Assembly: GCA_017308345.1 (NCBI GenBank)
Contig: JAFKFE010001207.1
Coordinates: forward strand, 1-16,331
DNA from: Alphaproteobacteria bacterium
GTDB lineage: Bacteria; Pseudomonadota; Alphaproteobacteria; Rhizobiales; Rhizobiaceae
Length of the DNA stretch: 16,331 nt
Direction of reading: 5' to 3'
The translations under genes and the position numbers were made by a program. Within the stretch, counting starts at the first letter, position 1; each line of letters begins with the position of its first letter. Below the pieces are notes generated by a model, which searched no databases, was not told the origin of the DNA, and saw only the letters and a program-made list of their open reading frames with translations. Shown piece after piece: positions 6,949 through 13,748 of the stretch.

Positions 6949-7932
6949 CTAATCGCGCAGGCTGAAGACGAAGGGCGCGGTGCGGGTGACGCGCGCGCCG
7001 AGCTCGGCCGGCGGCGCCGGCAACGAGGCGCCCTGCAAGGCGCCGAGAGCCGCGCGGTCGAGATCGCCGTCGCCCGACGATCGCGCCAGCCGGGCCGAAA
7101 CCACCCTGCCGGAGGTGTCGACGGTGAAGGTCACGCTTGGCGTGCCTTCGGCCCGCCTGGAGCGCGCCGCGCTCGGATAGCGGGTGTGCCGCCTGATCCA
7201 CGCCGCCAGGCTGGAATTCCAGCGCGTCGGGCTGACGCTCGATCGTGGCGCCGCGTTCGAGGACTGCGGCGCCGCCGCCTTCATCGCCTCCTTGGCGTCG
7301 ATGCTGGCGGTGGTCGTCGCGCTGGGCGGGGGTGCCTTTTTCGTCTTGATCCGGTCCTTCGGCTTTTCGACCGGTTTCTTCTCGGCCTTCTTCCTGGGCT
7401 GGGGCGGCTTTTGCGCCTTCACCTCCGCCTCGACGGGTTTCGGCACCGGCAGCGGAATGACGACATCGGGCGCGATTGCCTCGACAGGATCCGGCACGAC
7501 CTCGTCCAGCGGTTGCTGCTCGCTCAGCGCCGCGATGGCCTGCTCGGCCGGCGCGGGCTCTTGCGGGGCGTCGGCATCGAGGGATTGTTCGGCGACACGT
7601 TCCGTCTGTTCCGCCTCCGGCGCCGGATCGGTCGATGGTTTTGCGTCGATCGGCTTTTCCGTCTCCTCGGCCGCGTCGGGCGGCTCCGGCGTCGCGATGT
7701 CCAGCATGGCCGCCTCTTCCGGAATGGCGGGCGCGACCACCAGCGGCGTCATCTCGACCGCCATTGCCGGCGGCGGCCCGCCATCCGGCATTTCGGCCAG
7801 CCTCAGATCCTGCACCGCATAGGCGACCGCCACATGCGCGGCCAGAACGATCGCCGCGGCGCCCGTCCACAGGCCGGCGTCACGCGCACTGAGGCGCGGC
7901 TGGGAAATCCGCGAGAGCGCGGCGGCCGTCAT
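6949..7932 (-). CDS. tonB: TonB family energy-transducing protein
   Basis: A 327-residue TonB protein starting at ATG 7932, which overlaps the exbD stop (ATGA) and has GGAGG nine bases upstream. Domain order is standard: a short cytoplasmic N-terminus, one membrane anchor at about 20-41 (GLWTGAAAIVLAAHVAVAYA, with the usual anchor histidine), a long acidic Pro/Glu-rich spacer, a Lys/Pro-rich segment around 165-205 (KPPQPRKKAEKKPVEKPKD), and the C-terminal TonB domain at about 243-325 (WIRRHTRYPSAARSRRAEGT, then VTFTVDTSGRVVSARLARSS). The C-terminal domain contacts TonB boxes of outer-membrane receptors and couples the proton-motive force to uptake of iron chelates, heme or cobalamin. It is the last gene of exbB-exbD-tonB and should follow the iron-box promoter ahead of exbB. 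No receptor gene lies in the window. Confidence 0.94.
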   Translation of the reverse strand: MTAAALSRISQPRLSARDAGLWTGAAAIVLAAHVAVAYAVQDLRLAEMPDGGPPPAMAVEMTPLVVAPAIPEEAAMLDIATPEPPDAAEETEKPIDAKPSTDPAPEAEQTERVAEQSLDADAPQEPAPAEQAIAALSEQQPLDEVVPDPVEAIAPDVVIPLPVPKPVEAEVKAQKPPQPRKKAEKKPVEKPKDRIKTKKAPPPSATTTASIDAKEAMKAAAPQSSNAAPRSSVSPTRWNSSLAAWIRRHTRYPSAARSRRAEGTPSVTFTVDTSGRVVSARLARSSGDGDLDRAALGALQGASLPAPPAELGARVTRTAPFVFSLRD

Positions 7933-8429
7933 GGTGCGCGTCCTCCACCCGGCGCCGAGTTCGCACCCGTCGCGGGCGTTCCAGGCGCGGCCTCCCCGCC
8001 GGTCGCGCCCGATACCGTCTCCAGCCCGACCAGCGCGACCTTCAGATAGCCGTCGGCGCGAAGCAGGTTCATCACCTCCATCAGGTCGCCATAACCGACC
8101 GTCTTGTCAGCGCGCAGGAAGATGCGCGTCTGCCTGTCGCCCTTGGCGCGGCTGTCGAGCACGGCGGCGAAGGCGGCGCGCGGCACGCTTTCATTGCCGA
8201 TGGCGAGCGTGAGATCGCTTTTCAGCGTGAGGAAGAGCGGCGTCTCGGGGCGCGGCGCCGGCGTCGCGGTCGAACCCGGCAGGTCGACATTGACGTCGAC
8301 GGTGGCAAGCGGCGCCGCGACCATGAAGATGATCAAAAGCACCAGGATGACGTCGATGAACGGCGTCACGTTGATGTCGTGGCTTTCCTCGAGATCGTCG
8401 GCGAAAGTCTCGCGAATCCGCGCCGCCAT
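7929..8429 (-). CDS. exbD: TonB-system proton channel subunit ExbD
   Basis: A 166-residue ExbD/TolR protein. I chose ATG 8429, eight bases after GGAG; an alternative GTG at 8438 overlaps the exbB stop (GTGA) and would add three residues. The N-terminus carries the family signature SHDINVTPFIDVILVLLIIF, with Asp26 in the single membrane helix equivalent to the essential proton-carrying aspartate of E. coli ExbD. The periplasmic part shows LFLTLKSDLTLAIGNESVP and TRIFLRADKTVGYGDLMEVM, then a flexible Gly/Pro/Ala tail. It assembles with the ExbB pentamer and TonB in the inner membrane. The locus order exbB-exbD-tonB with overlapping ends favours ExbD over TolR. Confidence 0.94.
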   Translation of the reverse strand: MAARIRETFADDLEESHDINVTPFIDVILVLLIIFMVAAPLATVDVNVDLPGSTATPAPRPETPLFLTLKSDLTLAIGNESVPRAAFAAVLDSRAKGDRQTRIFLRADKTVGYGDLMEVMNLLRADGYLKVALVGLETVSGATGGEAAPGTPATGANSAPGGGRAP

Positions 8430-8434
8430 CGCCG

Positions 8435-9391
8435 TCACTCCGCCGCCATGGCCGTCGCCGGCGGCACCATGCGGAAGTCGAGATCACGGCTGACCAGCCG
8501 CTCGACGCCGGCGGAAGCATCGGCGAGGATCTGCCTGTAGCCGGCTATCGAGCGCGCGAAGACGTTGTAGATGACCACCGCCGGGATGGCCGCCACCAAG
8601 CCCATCGCGGTGGCAAGCAGCGCCTCGGCGATGCCGGGCGCGACGACGGCCAGGTTGGTGGTCTCGGCCCGCGAGATACCGATGAAGGCGTTCATGATGC
8701 CCCAGACGGTGCCGAAAAGGCCGACGAAGGGCGCCGTCGAGCCGATTGTGGCGAGCAGGCCGGTGCCGCGCGACATGCGCCGCGCCGCCGCCGCCTCGAT
8801 GCGCGAAAGCCTGGAGGCGACGCGTTCCTTCAGGCCGTCGCCGGGGGCATGGTCGAGCGCGCCGGCCGAAAGCGCCCGTTCTTCTTCCGCCGCCCGCACC
8901 AGAAGCGCGCCCGGGCCGCCGCTGTGGCCCAGTTCCCGGCCGGCCTGCATCAGCGTCGCGGCATTGCCGATCGCATCGGCGGCTCGGCGGGCCTTCAATT
9001 TGCCGGCAAGGACCTCCAGCGACTTGGCGAGCCAGATCGTCCAGGTGACGAGAGAGGCGAAGGCGAGCCCGACCATGACCGCCTTCACGACGATGTCGGC
9101 ATTCATGAACATGCCCCAGGGCGACAGGTCATGCGGCAGTGTCGGCGAGATCGAGGGTTCCTCGCCGCCGACACCGTCCGGAGCCGGCTGGACGCCGGGT
9201 TGTGCCGGCGCGGCTTCAACCGGCATTTGCACCGTGGCCGGCGGATTGGTGGGGGCCGCGACAGGCGCGGGGGCGCGCGCGGCCGGCGCCGGACCGGTCG
9301 CCGTCGGTGTCGCCGGCTGCTGGGCCAGGGCTATCCCGGCCGAAAAAAGCGCGGATGCGGCCAGCGCCGCGAACAGAACGCTTCGGGACAA
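8435..9391 (-). CDS. exbB: TonB-system energizer ExbB (MotA/TolQ/ExbB family)
   Basis: About 318 residues if started at TTG 9391, chosen because GAGGA lies six bases upstream and the product begins directly with a signal sequence ([20 protein letters not shown], ending ALAQ). An in-frame GTG at 9460, about 20 bases from the predicted transcript start, would add a 23-residue arginine-rich leader; the choice is uncertain. A Pro/Ala-rich periplasmic stretch of roughly 60 residues follows, as in the long alphaproteobacterial ExbB type. The first membrane helix is near 98-120, a cytoplasmic Ala/Arg-rich segment follows, and the conserved pore block [20 protein letters not shown], then [11 protein letters not shown] and [20 protein letters not shown], forms the last two helices. 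It builds the proton channel with ExbD that energises TonB. It heads the iron-regulated operon. Confidence 0.93.
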   Translation of the reverse strand: MSRSVLFAALAASALFSAGIALAQQPATPTATGPAPAARAPAPVAAPTNPPATVQMPVEAAPAQPGVQPAPDGVGGEEPSISPTLPHDLSPWGMFMNADIVVKAVMVGLAFASLVTWTIWLAKSLEVLAGKLKARRAADAIGNAATLMQAGRELGHSGGPGALLVRAAEEERALSAGALDHAPGDGLKERVASRLSRIEAAAARRMSRGTGLLATIGSTAPFVGLFGTVWGIMNAFIGISRAETTNLAVVAPGIAEALLATAMGLVAAIPAVVIYNVFARSIAGYRQILADASAGVERLVSRDLDFRMVPPATAMAAE

Positions 9392-9486
9392 GTCTCGTCC
9401 TCGCTGTGTCTTGGCACGAACCGGCAGGGTCGCTGGCCGGCTGGTGCGAACTTCGGTCACGGCTTCCCGCCATGGGCTGACGACTG

Positions 9487-9514
9487 AGTATAAAACATGA
9501 CTTTGATAGTCAAG
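9487..9514 (-). promoter_or_regulatory. exbB promoter with overlapping IRO (RirA-type) iron box
   Basis: Reading toward exbB, CTTGAC (9514-9509) is followed after 16 bases by TATACT (9492-9487), matching the rhizobial vegetative promoter form. The 15-bp palindrome TGACTATCAAAGTCA (9512-9498) covers the end of the -35 element and the spacer. It fits the published IRO motif TGA-N9-TCA recognised by the iron regulator RirA in Rhizobiales, and six of its seven arm positions pair. Its placement suits repression when iron is sufficient. The regulator itself is not in the window. Confidence 0.7.
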
Positions 9515-9650
9515 ATTAAGATGGAAATCCGGGCCAACAAATCCGGCCAAGCCGCCGTTCGACCGTTCTCGGGCGCATGCCGGCGAGCGCCACAGGGCTT
9601 CCGCCGCAAGCGCGGCAGGCTATGCTCGATATCGAAGAAGGAGACCGATG

Positions 9651-10316
9651 ATGATCAAGGCGATACCGTTCGACTTTCCCTATGACGGCAGGCTGATGCC
9701 CCGGCATACCGCGCTGCTGGTCATCGACCTGCAGGAGGATTTCCTGTCGCCGGCCGGTTACTTCGCCAGGAAAGGCTATGATCCGGCGCCGCTGAGAGCC
9801 ATCCTGCCGGCGGTGAACCGGCTGATTGCGGCCGCCCGCGCCGCCGGCCTCACCATCATCCACACCAGGCAAGGCTATCGCACCGACATGGCCGACATGA
9901 CTCCCTACGAGAAATGGCGCCGCAAGCGGGCGGGGCTCGACGGCACGGATGTCCTGCTGCGCTCCGGCCCGGGCTTCCAGATCTCCGCCGATATCGACGT
10001 GAAGCCCGAGGACATCATCGTCGACAAGACCTGCAACAGCGCCTTCACCTATACCGATCTGGAGATGGTGCTGCGCGCGCGGGACATAACCCACCTGCTT
10101 TTCACCGGCTGCACGACGGATGTCTGCGTGCACACCACGCTGCGCGAAGCCTGCGACCGCAACTTCCAGTGCCTGACGATCGCGGACGCCTGCGCCAGCG
10201 GCGACCAGTATGCGCACGAAGCGGCGCTCCACATGGTGACGGTCGAGGACGGGATCTTCGGCGCGCTGGCGGATTCGGAAGCCGTCGTCGCCGCGTTGCG
10301 GCAGCTCGCGAATTGA
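9651..10316 (+). CDS. Isochorismatase-like cysteine hydrolase, biuret-hydrolase-like
   Basis: A 221-residue hydrolase of the isochorismatase superfamily. Two adjacent ATGs exist (9648, 9651); 9651 is seven bases from AAGGAG (9638-9643). The catalytic triad is visible: Asp26 in LLVIDLQEDF, Lys126 in IIVDKTCNSAF, and Cys159 in TGCTTDVCVHTTLREACDR, so it should be an amidase acting through a cysteine thioester rather than an isochorismate lyase. The N-terminus (FPYDGRLMPRHTALLVIDLQ) and the block HTRQGYRTDMADMTPYEKWR closely resemble, from memory, rhizobial biuret amidohydrolase and related N-carbamoyl or ureidoacrylate hydrolases. Other s-triazine or urea-pathway genes are absent, so the substrate is uncertain. 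It stands alone on this strand, convergent with a flavin monooxygenase 19 bases away. Confidence 0.9.
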   Translation: MIKAIPFDFPYDGRLMPRHTALLVIDLQEDFLSPAGYFARKGYDPAPLRAILPAVNRLIAAARAAGLTIIHTRQGYRTDMADMTPYEKWRRKRAGLDGTDVLLRSGPGFQISADIDVKPEDIIVDKTCNSAFTYTDLEMVLRARDITHLLFTGCTTDVCVHTTLREACDRNFQCLTIADACASGDQYAHEAALHMVTVEDGIFGALADSEAVVAALRQLAN

Positions 10317-10335
10317 TGGATCGCGAGCCTTCTCC

Positions 10336-11277
10336 TCACAATGGGGAGCGCGCGGTCAGCGGCAGGCGCGCAGCGAGAGCGCCCGGCCGCGGCATCTCCG
10401 CCTCGCGGCGCGCCAGCGAATTCGCGACCAGCGTGACGATCTCGCGCCCGACGCGGGCAATCTCGCTTGGCCGGTCGATGCCGCCGATCATGAACTCCCC
10501 GATGCCCAGCGCGGCATAGGGCAAAAGCGCCAGGGCAATCCGCGCCGGCGGCCCGGCGATCCCGACCGCCTTGGGATCGGGGGTTCCGCTCCAGCCGTCC
10601 GCGTGGATGCGTACAGGCAGCGCGAAGCGCAGCCTGCCGCCGCGGCCATGCTCGGCGGCGGCGCGGCGCACACGCTCGATCAATTGTTTCACCTCTTCGG
10701 GCGAGCCGGCGGCGAGCTCGAAGACATCGGCATGCTTGCCGGCGACCTTCAGCGCGGTGCCCGATTGCCCGCCGAGGCGGATGGTCAGGTCGGCGCCCTG
10801 CGGGCCCTTGCGCGGCACGTAGCCGCCCCTGACGCTGTAGAAGGCGCCTTCGTGGTCGATGGGCCTGTCGTTCGACCACAGCCGCTTCAACAGCACCAGA
10901 TATTCGTCGATACGTTGCCACGCCACGCCGTGTCCGACGGGCCGCGCCTCGGCATCGCTGTCCTCCGGCGGTTCGCTCAGCATGCGAAGCGACAGGCGGC
11001 CGGCGCCTCGACGGTCGAGCGCCGCGAGCTGCCTTGCCGCCACCGTCGGCTCGAGCACGCCGCTCCAATGCGTCAGCACCACCTCGAGCGAAGCGGTGCG
11101 GTCGAGCGCCCGCGCGGCGATGTCCATATTGGTGAGCAGGCCGGCCGGGTCGTCGACGATCAGCTTGCGGAAGCCGGCGTCCTCGATCAGCGACAATCCG
11201 GTCGCCGTCTCGACGAAGTCATGGAAGAAGCTTTCGCCGGCAGTCTTGCCGGAAACATGCGTGAACTCGATCGGCAT
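10336..11277 (-). CDS. Luciferase-like FMN-dependent monooxygenase (LLM class)
   Basis: A 313-residue bacterial-luciferase-like flavin oxidoreductase. The start is ATG 11277, six bases after GGAGGAG; two upstream in-frame ATGs overlap or abut that site. The TIM-barrel pattern of the SsuD/alkanesulfonate monooxygenase branch is visible: SFFHDFVETATGLSLIEDAG early, VVLTHWSGVLEPTVAARQLA followed by ALDRRGAGRLSLRML, then RIDEYLVLLKRLWSNDRPID and the strand-helix TIRLGGQSGTALKVAGKHAD. Such enzymes use reduced FMN from a separate reductase to oxygenate sulfonates, amines or other small molecules; no reductase or sulfonate transporter is nearby. The end (GEFMIGGIDRPSEIARVGRE) departs somewhat from SsuD. 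It is transcribed in the same direction as the 49-residue gene 143 bases upstream and faces the cysteine hydrolase. Confidence 0.88.
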   Translation of the reverse strand: MPIEFTHVSGKTAGESFFHDFVETATGLSLIEDAGFRKLIVDDPAGLLTNMDIAARALDRTASLEVVLTHWSGVLEPTVAARQLAALDRRGAGRLSLRMLSEPPEDSDAEARPVGHGVAWQRIDEYLVLLKRLWSNDRPIDHEGAFYSVRGGYVPRKGPQGADLTIRLGGQSGTALKVAGKHADVFELAAGSPEEVKQLIERVRRAAAEHGRGGRLRFALPVRIHADGWSGTPDPKAVGIAGPPARIALALLPYAALGIGEFMIGGIDRPSEIARVGREIVTLVANSLARREAEMPRPGALAARLPLTARSPL

Positions 11278-11420
11278 TGCCATCTCCTCCATCAGGCTGG
11301 CTTGCCCCGCTCCGGACCCGAATGGAATCCATGCGTCGACGCGCGACCGATCGCGGCCGCTGTTCAGCTCCGATTACACAACTCAGATTTTTGGGCGGCG
11401 AGGTCCGGGCCCCGCCTCAG

Positions 11421-11570
11421 TCAGGGGATGATGCCCAAGATGACGGCGCCGGTGAACACAAATGCGATTGCAAAGACAAGGTAGGCGAAGGTGCGGCCAT
11501 AAGCCGGCCTCCAGCTCTGTTCGGCTGCAAGCCTCTGGCCTTTGCGTTGGGTGCTCTGAATGTAGGACAT
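11421..11570 (-). CDS. 49-residue single-pass membrane protein, unknown function
   Basis: A short gene from ATG 11570 to TGA 11421, with a strong ribosome binding site GGAGG seven bases ahead. The product has a basic, polar N-terminal half (MSYIQSTQRKGQRLAAEQSW, then RPAYGRT) and one hydrophobic helix at about 28-48 (FAYLVFAIAFVFTGAVILGI), ending in IP. Positive charges before the helix predict a cytoplasmic N-terminus. There is no signal cleavage site. A plausible promoter lies just upstream. I recognise no family. It is not close enough to the flavin monooxygenase to require cotranscription, though both face the same way. The ribosome binding site, promoter spacing and clean membrane topology together argue for a real gene. 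Confidence 0.72.
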   Translation of the reverse strand: MSYIQSTQRKGQRLAAEQSWRPAYGRTFAYLVFAIAFVFTGAVILGIIP

Positions 11571-11594
11571 CGTCGATCCTCCGTCGCGACGATT

Positions 11595-11622
11595 AATCTA
11601 TAAAACTAGTAGACTTTGTCGA
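11595..11622 (-). promoter_or_regulatory. Putative promoter of the 49-residue membrane protein gene
   Basis: On the minus strand, TCGACA (11622-11617, five of six to the -35 consensus) is followed after 16 bases by TAGATT (11600-11595, four of six). Initiation near 11588 gives an 18-base leader holding the GGAGG ribosome binding site of the small gene. The surrounding sequence is AT-rich compared with the coding DNA on both sides. Confidence 0.4.
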
Positions 11623-11865
11623 GTGCTATTTTTGGGCGATTTGTGGAAATGCATTTTCGAAACCCGGCCGATCCAGGTTTCCTATGCTCAAATTCAGGCG
11701 GCGCCAGCGGCATTCGCACCCCGGGCATTCCGGATAAGCGCTTGAGAATCCTGCGTTCCAGGCGTTCCGAGGGTATAAAATCCCGTTGATCGAGCGATCT
11801 TGGCCATCTCACGCGTGACGGATAGCATCTGTGGCCGATATGGGCGGCGTTGCAGGAGAAAAAAG

Positions 11866-12633
11866 ATGGGTGGAAGGCTGGCGGGCAAGGTCGCGATCGT
11901 TTCTGGCGGCGCGACGGGCATGGGCGGGGCGGCTTCGGAGCTGTTTGCCGCCGAAGGCGCCAAGGTGGCGATCATCGACCGCAACGGCGAGGCGGCCGGC
12001 AAGACCGCTGCCGCGATCCGCGCGCGGGGCCATGTGGCGGAGCATTTCGTGGCCGATGTGTCGGACGAGGCGCAGGTCGGGGCCGCGGTGAAGGCGGCGA
12101 CGGCGAAGCTCGGTCCGGTCACGGTGCTGTTCAACCATGCCGGCACCATCGTCATCAAGCCGTTCCTGGAGACGACGCTGCAGGAGTGGGACTGGCTGCA
12201 TGCCGTCAATGTGCGCTCGATGTTCCTGATGACGCGCGCGGTGCTGCCCGGCATGATCGCCGCCGGCGGCGGCTCGATCGTCTGCACCTCGTCGATCTCG
12301 GCGGTGGCGGCCACGCCGAACGAAGTGCTCTACGACACCACCAAGGGCGCCTGCCACATGTTCGCCCGCGCCATCGCGGTGGAGTTCCGCGACCGCAACA
12401 TCCGTTGCAACGCCGTTTGCCCGGGCTTCATCCGCACGCCGCACGGACTGCGTGAAGTGGCCGACCTCGGTAAGCTCGGCGTCGACGTCTCCGACGCGGC
12501 GATGGCCGCGCAGCAGGGCCGCATCGGCGAGCCGGAGGAAGTGGCGAAGGCGGCACTATTCCTGGCCAGCGACGAATCGAGCTTCGTCAACGGCGCGCAT
12601 CTGTTCGTGGACAACGCTTTCACGGCGATCTGA
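11866..12633 (+). CDS. SDR-family oxidoreductase
   Basis: A 255-residue classical short-chain dehydrogenase starting at ATG 11866, seven bases after AGGAG (11854-11858). Motifs: cofactor loop SGGATGMG (13-20, Ser replacing the usual Thr), Asp38 after the second strand favouring NAD(H), NHAG (90-93, a common variant of NNAG), catalytic Asn115, Ser143 and Tyr156-x3-Lys160 (YDTTK). The end [18 protein letters not shown] is the usual C-terminal strand, with Asn where many family members have Gly. It differs from the first SDR in the window and is not a recent copy. It stands alone: the divergent side faces the small membrane protein gene and the downstream side a long inverted repeat. A TATAAA (11774-11779) upstream could be a -10, but no good -35 accompanies it. 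Substrate unknown. Confidence 0.91.
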   Translation: MGGRLAGKVAIVSGGATGMGGAASELFAAEGAKVAIIDRNGEAAGKTAAAIRARGHVAEHFVADVSDEAQVGAAVKAATAKLGPVTVLFNHAGTIVIKPFLETTLQEWDWLHAVNVRSMFLMTRAVLPGMIAAGGGSIVCTSSISAVAATPNEVLYDTTKGACHMFARAIAVEFRDRNIRCNAVCPGFIRTPHGLREVADLGKLGVDVSDAAMAAQQGRIGEPEEVAKAALFLASDESSFVNGAHLFVDNAFTAI

Positions 12634-12645
12634 GATGGGCTCCAG

Positions 12646-12803
12646 TTCCTCGCCCCACGATAGTGGGGAGAGGTGGCTCGGCGAAGCCGAGGCGGAGAGG
12701 GGAATGGTTCCACCTTCGCGAGGGTCGGCTGGAAATCACCAGCGCCGCAGGCCCCTCTCCGGCCGCTTCGCGGCCACCTCTCCCCGCTTTGCGGGGCGAG
12801 GAA
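12646..12803. repeat. Long-armed inverted repeat filling the intergenic space
   Basis: Arms of 57 bases (12646-12702) and 52 bases (12752-12803) are near-complementary around a 49-base centre. Each arm is itself two hairpins: left CCCCAC/GTGGGG (12653-12668) and CTCGGC/GCCGAG (12677-12691); right GGCCGC/GCGGCC (12761-12775) and CCCCGC/GCGGGG (12782-12796). The arms share TTCCTCG, GGAGAGGTGG and GGAGAGGGG segments. This is like a family of palindromic intergenic elements abundant, as I recall, in Mesorhizobium and relatives. It begins 12 bases after the SDR stop and ends exactly at the permease stop codon, so it lies between convergent genes and may also end transcription. Confidence 0.85.
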
Positions 12804-13748
12804 TTACCGCTCTTCCCGCCGGAACGGCTTCAGCAGCGCCGAGGGCGCGACCGCGTTGCGCGACATGAAGGCCATGGCGACGATGGTGAAGATGAAGGGC
12901 AGCATCAGGAAGGCTTCGTAGGGGATGTGGCCGAGGCCGCTGGCCTGCATCCTGAGCTGCAGCGCGTCGACGAACGCGAAGAGCAGCGCGGCGCCGGCAG
13001 AGCGCCAAGGATCCCAACGGCCGAACACGACCAAGGCGATGGCCACCCAGCCGCGGCCGGAGACGACGCCGAAGGTGAAGGCGTTGAACTGCGCCATGGT
13101 GAGGAAGGCGCCGGCGAGCCCCATCAGCGCGCCGCCGAGGATGACCGCCTGGAAGCGCGTGGCGATGACGCTGACGCCGGCGGAATCGGCCGCGCGCGGG
13201 TTTTCGCCGACCATGCGCACCGAGAGCCCCCAGGGCGTGCGGTAGAGCACGAAGGCGGCGAGCGGGACGGCGATGATGGCGAGATAGACCAGCGTGAACT
13301 GGTTGAACACGGCAGGGCCGAGCACCGGGATATCCGAGAGCAGGGGGATCGCTACCGGCTTGAAGCCGTCGATGCTCGGCGGCACCGATTGCTGGCCGAA
13401 GATCAGGCGGTAGAGGAAATAGGCAAGGCCCGAGCAGAACAAGGTCACGCCGATACCGCAGACATGCTGGCTGAGGCCCAGCGCCACGGTGAACAGCGCA
13501 TGCAGCGCGCCCATCGCCGCGCCGACCAACACGGCCACCAGCACGCCCAGCCACAGGCTGCCGCTCAGGCTCGCCGCGGTGAAGCCGGCCATCGCCGACA
13601 GCAGCATGATGCCTTCGATGCCGAGATTGAGCACGCCGGCCCGCTCGGAAAACATTTCGCCGAGCGTGGCGAAGGCTAAAGGCGTGGCGATGCGGATGAT
13701 GGCGGCGAGGAAGCCGACCTGGAAGATCTGCTCGAACACCGCGCTCAT
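12804..13748 (-). CDS. ABC transporter permease, nucleoside/BmpA type (second permease)
   Basis: A 314-residue inner-membrane permease of the branched-chain/ribose-like (BPD_transp_2) family, matching the NupQ/YufQ side of nucleoside-type importers. The start is ATG 13748, with GGGAG seven bases upstream; it overlaps the stop of the first permease by four bases (ATGA), so translation is coupled. Hydrophobic helices run throughout. Family landmarks are TPLAFATLGEMFSERAGVLN followed by LGIEGIMLL near the N-terminus, MVGENPRAADSAGVSV in the cytoplasmic coupling region, and GRGWVAIALVVFGRWDPWRS near the end. It is last in the operon and, unlike the two genes before it, is intact. Its partner permease and ATPase are both frame-disrupted here, so a working transporter from this operon is doubtful as sequenced. 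Members import purine nucleosides or related ligands with a BMP-family lipoprotein. Confidence 0.92.
   Translation of the reverse strand: MSAVFEQIFQVGFLAAIIRIATPLAFATLGEMFSERAGVLNLGIEGIMLLSAMAGFTAASLSGSLWLGVLVAVLVGAAMGALHALFTVALGLSQHVCGIGVTLFCSGLAYFLYRLIFGQQSVPPSIDGFKPVAIPLLSDIPVLGPAVFNQFTLVYLAIIAVPLAAFVLYRTPWGLSVRMVGENPRAADSAGVSVIATRFQAVILGGALMGLAGAFLTMAQFNAFTFGVVSGRGWVAIALVVFGRWDPWRSAGAALLFAFVDALQLRMQASGLGHIPYEAFLMLPFIFTIVAMAFMSRNAVAPSALLKPFRREER

Noticed and set aside
7186..8049. Long plus-strand frames over tonB and exbD
   Set aside because: They give repetitive Arg/Gly/Leu products caused by the Pro/Ala/Glu-rich tonB spacer read in reverse.
11694..11804. 37-codon minus-strand frame ([14 protein letters not shown]...) upstream of the second SDR
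   Set aside because: No spaced ribosome binding site, no hydrophobic or domain pattern, and it would start inside the SDR leader.
12663..13679. 338-codon plus-strand frame over the inverted repeat and second permease
   Set aside because: The product is low-complexity and charged, and it starts inside the inverted repeat; the opposite strand encodes a clear permease.
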